A stretch of DNA of 64,000 nt from Jaapia argillacea MUCL 33604 (Eukaryota; Basidiomycota; Agaricomycetes; Jaapiales; Jaapiaceae). The translations under genes and the position numbers were made by a program. Shown here piece by piece: positions 58,806 through 64,000 of the stretch; within the stretch, counting starts at the first letter, position 1; each line of letters begins with the position of its first letter. Where the stretch lies: NCBI GenBank assembly GCA_000697665.1, contig KL197717.1, positions 768,953 through 832,952 of the forward strand, read 5' to 3'. The notes beneath the pieces were generated by a model. It searched no databases. It saw only the letters and a list, made by a program, of their open reading frames with translations, and was not told the origin of the DNA.

Positions 58806-60111
58806 TGTCAGAAATATTGAATTCTCCTTATAAGGCCTTATGCCCTAAGCCGGGTTCTAACCCATGATAAGCCAGGGCCTGTCTGTTACAACACCATTAT
58901 TTTCAACTGTAAGGTTCTAGTGCAACCTTTACAAGGCCTTATCACAGGAATAAGGTCCCTCCTGCCTGATAATGTCATTGCAATGCAGTATAAGGACTGT
59001 ATAAGGACCTGGGGATGGCCTTGCAAGGCAGTTGCAAAGGCAGTTACCTTTCAAACTTGCCCTGACATCCCTGCAGACCTGACCCACCCACTCATCACCC
59101 AAATTTGGTTCTGAGAGCGCATTTGAAGAATTCACCACAAGAGTATCTTGTTGCCTCTCTGACAACTTTTGCAAGCAAGTCTTGCATTGCCAAATACAGG
59201 AGGATCTGGTCTGCCTCGTCAAATGGCAGGACTAATTCGCAACTTTGTCTGACAGTGACTTCGACTCCCCCAGGTCTTCCTCAGCCCTTCTCCAGTGACT
59301 CGCCTCTGCTCAACCAGCCCTGTGGAAGATCTGACCGATGGCACCTGTGCCAATTACCCAACGGTATATAAACGACCTCTTGAGCACATTCAAAGTTGGG
59401 GTGGCAGAGAGGGAAATCCAAGAATGGAAAGTCTGGGGTTTCTGGTAAGTCACTTGCTAACATCAGTGTTATCAGATGGTTGTTGTCTGTTGCTGTGTCA
59501 GTGGTGGTGCATTTGTGAGTTTGTTGAGTTTGTGAGTTTGTTGACTCTTGCTGACTGTCTTCAATTTCCAGGCCTCGGTCTTTTGGCAGGTTCCTTGTGC
59601 TGTCAATGGTCGGGATGATTGAGAGTTTCGGAGGGTCTTGTGAAAATTCAAGGTAATCAGTGTTGTGTGAGTAATTTCCACCTTTCATTTCAGTCACAGT
59701 GATAAGGATGCCCCTCGACTGGGGCGTAGGCAGGCATCAGTCAGAGATCTTGTATCTGTAGTAGTACGGTCCAGAGAATATTAGTCAATTATTTAGTATT
59801 TTACCCAAATCTCATTGTCAAAATCTTCGGTTTATGATGGACATAATCTGTTTGGAGATCTTGGGATTAGAATAGCAAACAGCTTTTGTGGATTATGATT
59901 CTGGTTCGCATCTCAGATCCTCCTGGCTTATAGTGCCTTACAATGACTGTAGGGGAGGCTGGCTCTTACAAGCCCTTACAAGGCCTTCAGCGGTGCCTTA
60001 TATCGCCTTAGAAAAAACAGCCTCTGGTATAATGCCGTGTAAGACGGCCTCACCCTTAAGGCCTTATAAGACCATACAACGAGCTGTAAGGAATTTTCAG
60101 AAATTCTGACA
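58806..60111. mobile_element. Inverted-repeat insertion of unknown class, 1.3 kb
   Basis: An insertion in the right palindrome arm, defined by comparison: the left arm reads without a break GCAGCATAAAAGAGCGCG, whereas here GCAGCATAA and AAAGAGCGCG are 1.3 kb apart. The ends are inverted repeats, TGTCAGAAAT at the left and the complement of TGTCAGAATT at the right. Subterminal regions carry repeated CTTATAAGGCC / AAGGCCTTA motifs in both orientations. Inside, open frames (for example 59281-59697 minus) have no recognised transposase. The flanking A-run hides any target duplication, so the superfamily is not assigned. Confidence 0.75.
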
Positions 60112-60456
60112 AAAGAGCGCGATATGCACAGAATTTCAAGGTGGTATCCACAGAGCAACATGTGTCAGATGTCATTCATTTTAGCAACCAGTTTCTGTGA
60201 TGAGTTGTGAAATGTACGCATGGTGATGTCTCTCCTAATACACGATACTAATGATGAGCACCGAATGCTGAGGTGGTCATGGGCAATGAATATTCAATGG
60301 AGTGAGTCGAGACACAACAGTTTTCTGTCAGAGACAGATGTTGAAAGAGTTGAGAGACATTGAGCAATGGGCAAGAGACAAGCAGCAGAACTATGTATTT
60401 TATGAGGGTGCCCCTCATTTTGGTGGAGCATGCAATCTATGCAATGTAAATACTAT

Positions 60457-62660
60457 TTAGCTGGCAAAGTTGTACATGGTCGTATCTACTCCAAACAAAT
60501 TTAAAGTAAAACCTAGCTGCTTCCTTCTTTCCACATCTTCCTCTAAATGAATTTCCCCATCTTTTTTTCCTGTTCTTTGAAGGCGACTAATTGGAAAGCT
60601 TGACTGAAAGAGAATTCCACTCAGCTGTTTGGCCCTTGACATAGCTACAAATGATAGCCCTGATGCAAGCTCTGTACTTCCAAGTTCAATCACCACTTTG
60701 TTCAAAGTCAATCCCTGGCTCTTGTGAATTGTCATTGCCCAGGAAAGCCTAAGTGGCAACTGTGTTCTTGATAGTTTGTCACCAGTACTAGAATCCCATT
60801 GTATGGTAATTGGTGTAATAGGAGTTCAGGGCTTACCATCTGCAGATTTCCATGCATCATTTGAAGGACCTGAGTCACCATTAACTTCAATAAACACAAC
60901 AGCAGGTAGGTCTGTCTTTGGATTGGAATTGGGGGCATAAACAATTCTCTTCACTACCCCACGTGTTCCATTGACAAGACCTGTAGGTAAGCATTAGTAT
61001 ATAATCTCAATCTGATTTGAAGAACCCACCATTTGTTGTGAACACATTCGGACTTGTATATTTTCCTTGTATTTCATTCTTTCTATCAGACTTCACTCGC
61101 TTTCGTATCATTTCCCTTGTCTATGATACTTAGCACTGTTCATCTTATCTTATCTTATCTCAGACACTGTACTATTATTAGTATCCAATGACTCGCCTTG
61201 TACAGCCTTGTACAGCCTCGTCATTGTTCTCTGTTCCATTGTTCTGTCTTCATTATTCGTCATCATTGTTTCAAACCTTAACTCACTCGCCATTGTCGTT
61301 AGACATTGTCTCATTTGTTATTGTCTATAGTACATTGTTCGATATCCCATTGTTCCTGTAGTATATAAGGACACCTACATACCTTGTATTCGGTAGCTTG
61401 TCCACTTGAACAATACAGCACTTTAGTTGTATCCTTCAACTGGTTTGCTCATTCTCGTCATCCTCTATTGCCTCAAGATCGTAGCCTGAGTACTAGTTAG
61501 CAAGAAGTACCAAAAAGACTTACAAGCCTTATTCGCTACCTTACGCTAACACTAAGGTGCTCATAACACCATTTACTGTCCATAAATTTCGTGTGATTAT
61601 CACTTGAGCCTCTTCACCTAGCAACACTTCTCTTTCAAGGCCATCTGCATCCTCAGCAACAGCAGTATTGGCCTTCTTCCCTCCAGTATGTCTACCTTTA
61701 CAATGTACAACAGGTTTGTTTGAGAAAGCCAATTGTGTTAGATTATAATTATCAACTGTTGCACTAGTTGGAGATAGCCTAATTGCTGAATTGAATTCAG
61801 CCCTTTCCTCTGGGCTGACATTTTCTCTAAAACAAGTAGAAAGTAATGTGTAGTCTTCTTCTTCAATTGAGTAAGTTCTTTGTCTTAATAAAATCCAACA
61901 GAATGCCTCTGCAGCTGCATCTACTCCTGTTTGTCTAAAGACATGCTGCAGTTTAATAGATTGATTGAAGGATTCATATGCTCACTTTCCATCTTCAGAT
62001 AAGCCACTTTTCACACAGGTAGCCTTTTGTGAATACAGTGACTTATCTCCCACAGGTGGAAGTTGAGCAAAATCACCAAACAAGACAAAGCTCATATTTC
62101 CCTGAGTCTCTTCATTATATTGAGGAAAGATTTGTCGAAGACAGCAATCCATTTTGCCAAAGATAACTTGGCCCATCATTAATTTCTCATCAACAATAAC
62201 AATCTTATAAGTTCTCCACTTTGTCTGCAGTCTTACAAGATGTCCAGTGTTAAGGTCACCCCAATGCTTGACTGGAATTGAAAACCAAGATTAATTGTAA
62301 ATCCTTTAATCCCATAAGCTGCAATGCCTGTTGGGGCAACTCTGATTGTTGCATCAACCTTCTCTACTTCAAACATAAGTCTCTTAATTTCTGTTGATAT
62401 TGCAGCAATTAGAAAAGATTTTCCTGTTTCTGCTGTTCCATCAACATTTATTCTGAGAGGCTGAGGATTAGGAGTGCCTGGATCCAGCAAAGCTTTAATA
62501 TAAGCAATGACTTGTAGAAACACCTGTTGTTATTCCCCTTTTAGATCCCTCCAATCTACTTCTAGTAAGTCAAATTCCTCATCTCCAGTGAGTCCTCATT
62601 TTTGAACTTCTAGCCACTTTACAGCCTCTATTTGTTCCTCAATTGGCATAGAGTGAAGTG
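60457..62660 (-). pseudogene. PIF1/Helitron-type helicase, multiply broken
   Basis: Minus-strand remnant of a PIF1-like DNA helicase of the kind carried by Helitrons and spread widely in mushroom genomes. In order: MPIEEQIEAVKWLEVQK with stops, QVIAYIKALLDPGTPNPQPL, Walker A-like DGTAETGKSFLI, ATIRVAPTGIAAYGIKG, then a one-base frame change near 62275, WRTYKIVIVDEKLMMGQ (Walker B, DE), FVLFGDFAQLPPVGDKSLY, a TGA at 61982-61984, LQHVFRQTGVDAAAEAFCW, GEEAQVIITRNLWT. A solo LTR interrupts it here. It continues GLVNGTRGVVKRIVYAPNSN and ends LRLSWAMTIHKSQGLTLNKV, IELGSTELASGLSFVAMSRA. No Rep domain or Helitron ends were found. Confidence 0.8.
61029..61573. mobile_element. Solo LTR with 5-bp target duplication
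   Basis: The LTR spans 61034-61568 (535 bp). It begins TGTTGTGAACAC and ends GTGCTCATAACA, an imperfect 12-bp inverted terminal repeat with the TG...CA ends of LTR retroelements. It is flanked by direct CCATT at 61029-61033 and 61569-61573. It contains a TATA-like GTAGTATATAAGG (about 61360) and a short CTTAT tandem run near 61145. No primer-binding site, gag or pol lies next to it, so it is a solo LTR left by recombination. It sits between the NLWT and GLVNGTRG parts of the helicase remnant. Confidence 0.85.
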
Positions 62661-64000
62661 ATGGTTGAACTTAATACAACAATACAAACCAATTTCCATA
62701 TTCTCTTGTACTCTCTGTGGCATATCACTGGGGAGGCACAATCCCAGTTCAAAATGTGTGCCAGTGTGATCGTGTGACTATGCTGTCAGCATCCAAACAG
62801 AGGTGATGGGATCAAGCAAATCTCAGATATGGATTTCACACCATCATTCTTCCTTGTTTGCAAGATTGGCACAGTTACATCCACTTGCCCCTGAGTGAGG
62901 AAACATTTGTGAAAGTCAATATTTTGCAAATGGAGAGAATCATCACTGAAGTAAGGTTATTTGATAAGTGGTTGTGTGCCATCTGTGATATATATACGCC
63001 GCTGCCACACCTCTTTAGGATGCTATGGTGTAGTGGGTTTTGATATTAAGGTTTCTGGATTCGTGTGCTATGTGTTGTGTGTTCGATTCCCCATACTACT
63101 TTCTGATGTGTCATTTTTGTTTCTCACTACTATACCACTCCCAATCACTTTTACCATCCTCCACCACCTCCCCCACTCCCCCTGGTGAAGGGTTCTCCTT
63201 GAAATAATATAGTCCATTTTTATAACCCTCATCAATGTCTGTTGAACCCATCTGCAGTCACCAAAGCTGAGCAGCTCATCCACATGAGCATTTCAGATGT
63301 TGCCGAAGTGGCTGCTTAGCCAAATCTAGAAATTGCTGCAATGTTCGTTTGCACATTCAGTCTTGTGGGCTCACTTCACACTGACCAATGTTCCTGTAAT
63401 TTTGGGATCGGAATAGAATGACTTTGAAGAAAAGATTGTTTGGGACAGATTTCTCTATCGCGACCCTATTCCTGTGCTATGAGTGTTTGCAAGCACTATT
63501 TTGCTCATAGGATCAAATAGAGCGAGATCAAAAAAATTCTGGCCCAAATGATTTTTTGTCCTGGTAATTTACTACCATCCTCCCTGCAACAACCAAGCAT
63601 ATTTCGTGCTCTATGAAGCTACATCAGCCCGACCTGGTTTTTGCTCTTTGATCAGTGACATCGAAGCACCTTTTGGGACCCACAATTTGTGATGGGCTTT
63701 GATGGGCTATCACCCTCGCCAGACGGTTGATCTTGCCTTCTTGATTTCTTTCTCCTTATTTGGTGGCTGTCAAAATACGACAATACTCAGCCACTCACAC
63801 AACTTTTTTGGGCATTTCGGATGTCATTGTGCCTCCTCAATATCACTGCTTACTTGCCTTTGATCAGGTGATATATTCATTGCTAAATTGAATCAAATAA
63901 GATTTAGCTTTAAAAAAGGGTTTTCTACTCACCTTTATCACTCTGTATTTGCTGGGGAGAGAACCCTAATCCCAGGTTATTATGGTAGGGTAGGATATGT
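62661..64000. other. AT-rich end of window, no supported gene
   Basis: About 1.3 kb of CpG-poor, AT-leaning sequence. No domain-bearing frame. A pol III-like A-box/B-box pair lies at 63026-63090. The rest could be upstream Helitron or other element sequence, but nothing shows it. Confidence 0.4.
63026..63090 (+). other. Possible tRNA-derived A-box/B-box pair
   Basis: TGGTGTAGTGG at 63026-63036 fits the pol III A box and GTTCGATTCC at 63081-63090 fits the B box. The spacing is about 11 bases longer than in an intronless tRNA, and I could not fold a proper acceptor stem. A SINE head or degenerate tRNA is possible. Confidence 0.3.

Larger units (their letters stand above)
57541..60395 (-). repeat. 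Palindrome, right arm
   Basis: Reverse-complement match to 54140-57540. Homology ends at the run GACAAGCAGCAG (about 60395), which equals the AGGCAAGCAGCAG run at 54150-54160 on the other side. It contains the decayed ARM gene copy 2 and the 1.3-kb insertion 58806-60111. Confidence 0.8.

Noticed and set aside
59281-59697. 138-codon minus-strand frame inside the 1.3-kb insertion as a transposase
   Set aside because: No catalytic motif, zinc finger or similarity recognised; too short for known fungal transposases.
1-64000. CRISPR arrays, rRNA genes, bacterial operons
   Set aside because: No such signal; intron density and gene content are those of a fungal nuclear genome.

Overview
The window looks like nuclear DNA of a filamentous basidiomycete, most likely an Agaricomycete. 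Nearly every conserved gene is cut by many 45-60 nt GT-AG introns, genes are tightly packed on both strands, and several families (DUF6534 proteins, a multi-spanning membrane family, multiple P450s) are typical of mushroom-forming fungi. The species cannot be named from the sequence alone.

Left part (1 to about 26.2 kb) is an ordinary gene-dense housekeeping block: 3' part of the ribosome-recycling ATPase RLI1/ABCE1 (+), a two-SANT Snt1/NCoR-like corepressor (-), the GPI-transamidase subunit PIG-S/GPI17 (+), the GID/CTLH ubiquitin-ligase subunit FYV10/MAEA (+), a PAQR/Izh-type seven-TM protein (+), a cytochrome P450 (+), the mitochondrial RRG9 homologue (-), a coactosin/ADF-H protein (+), a GNAT acetyltransferase (-), the nascent-polypeptide-associated complex beta subunit EGD1 (+), a second P450 (+) and a zinc alcohol dehydrogenase (-). 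Several neighbours are divergent with short shared promoters (SNT1/PIG-S, RRG9/coactosin, GNAT/EGD1).

Middle part (27.9 to 51.3 kb) is a lineage-specific expansion zone. One multi-TM membrane protein family occurs as three apparently intact plus-strand genes (A 27.9-29.6, B 32.0-33.6, C 38.6-40.3 kb) and at least four broken pieces (D, E, F and an A-type fragment). A DUF6534 membrane protein gene sits between B and C. A tandem duplication (30.2-33.2 versus 40.4-43.2 kb) and a large inverted duplication (36.2-39.6 versus 46.1-50.4 kb) explain the copies. A 1,163-bp hAT-like element with perfect 16-bp terminal inverted repeats and an 8-bp target duplication interrupts the right inverted arm, and the left arm preserves the empty site.

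Right part (43.7 to 62.7 kb) holds a low-complexity Pro/Ser/Gln-rich protein gene and its decayed inverted copy, then a second palindrome (about 54.14-60.40 kb) carrying two convergent copies of an Agaricomycete-specific gene. The left copy ends in twelve ARM/HEAT-like repeats, each encoded by its own exon and separated by nearly identical 48- or 55-nt introns; the right copy is decayed mainly by CpG-to-TpG/CpA changes and carries a 1.3-kb inverted-repeat insertion. Next to it lies a broken PIF1/Helitron-type helicase disrupted by a 535-bp solo LTR with a 5-bp target duplication. The last 1.3 kb shows no convincing gene. Overall the window crosses from stable syntenic housekeeping DNA into a rearranging, repeat-bearing, CpG-depleted region.
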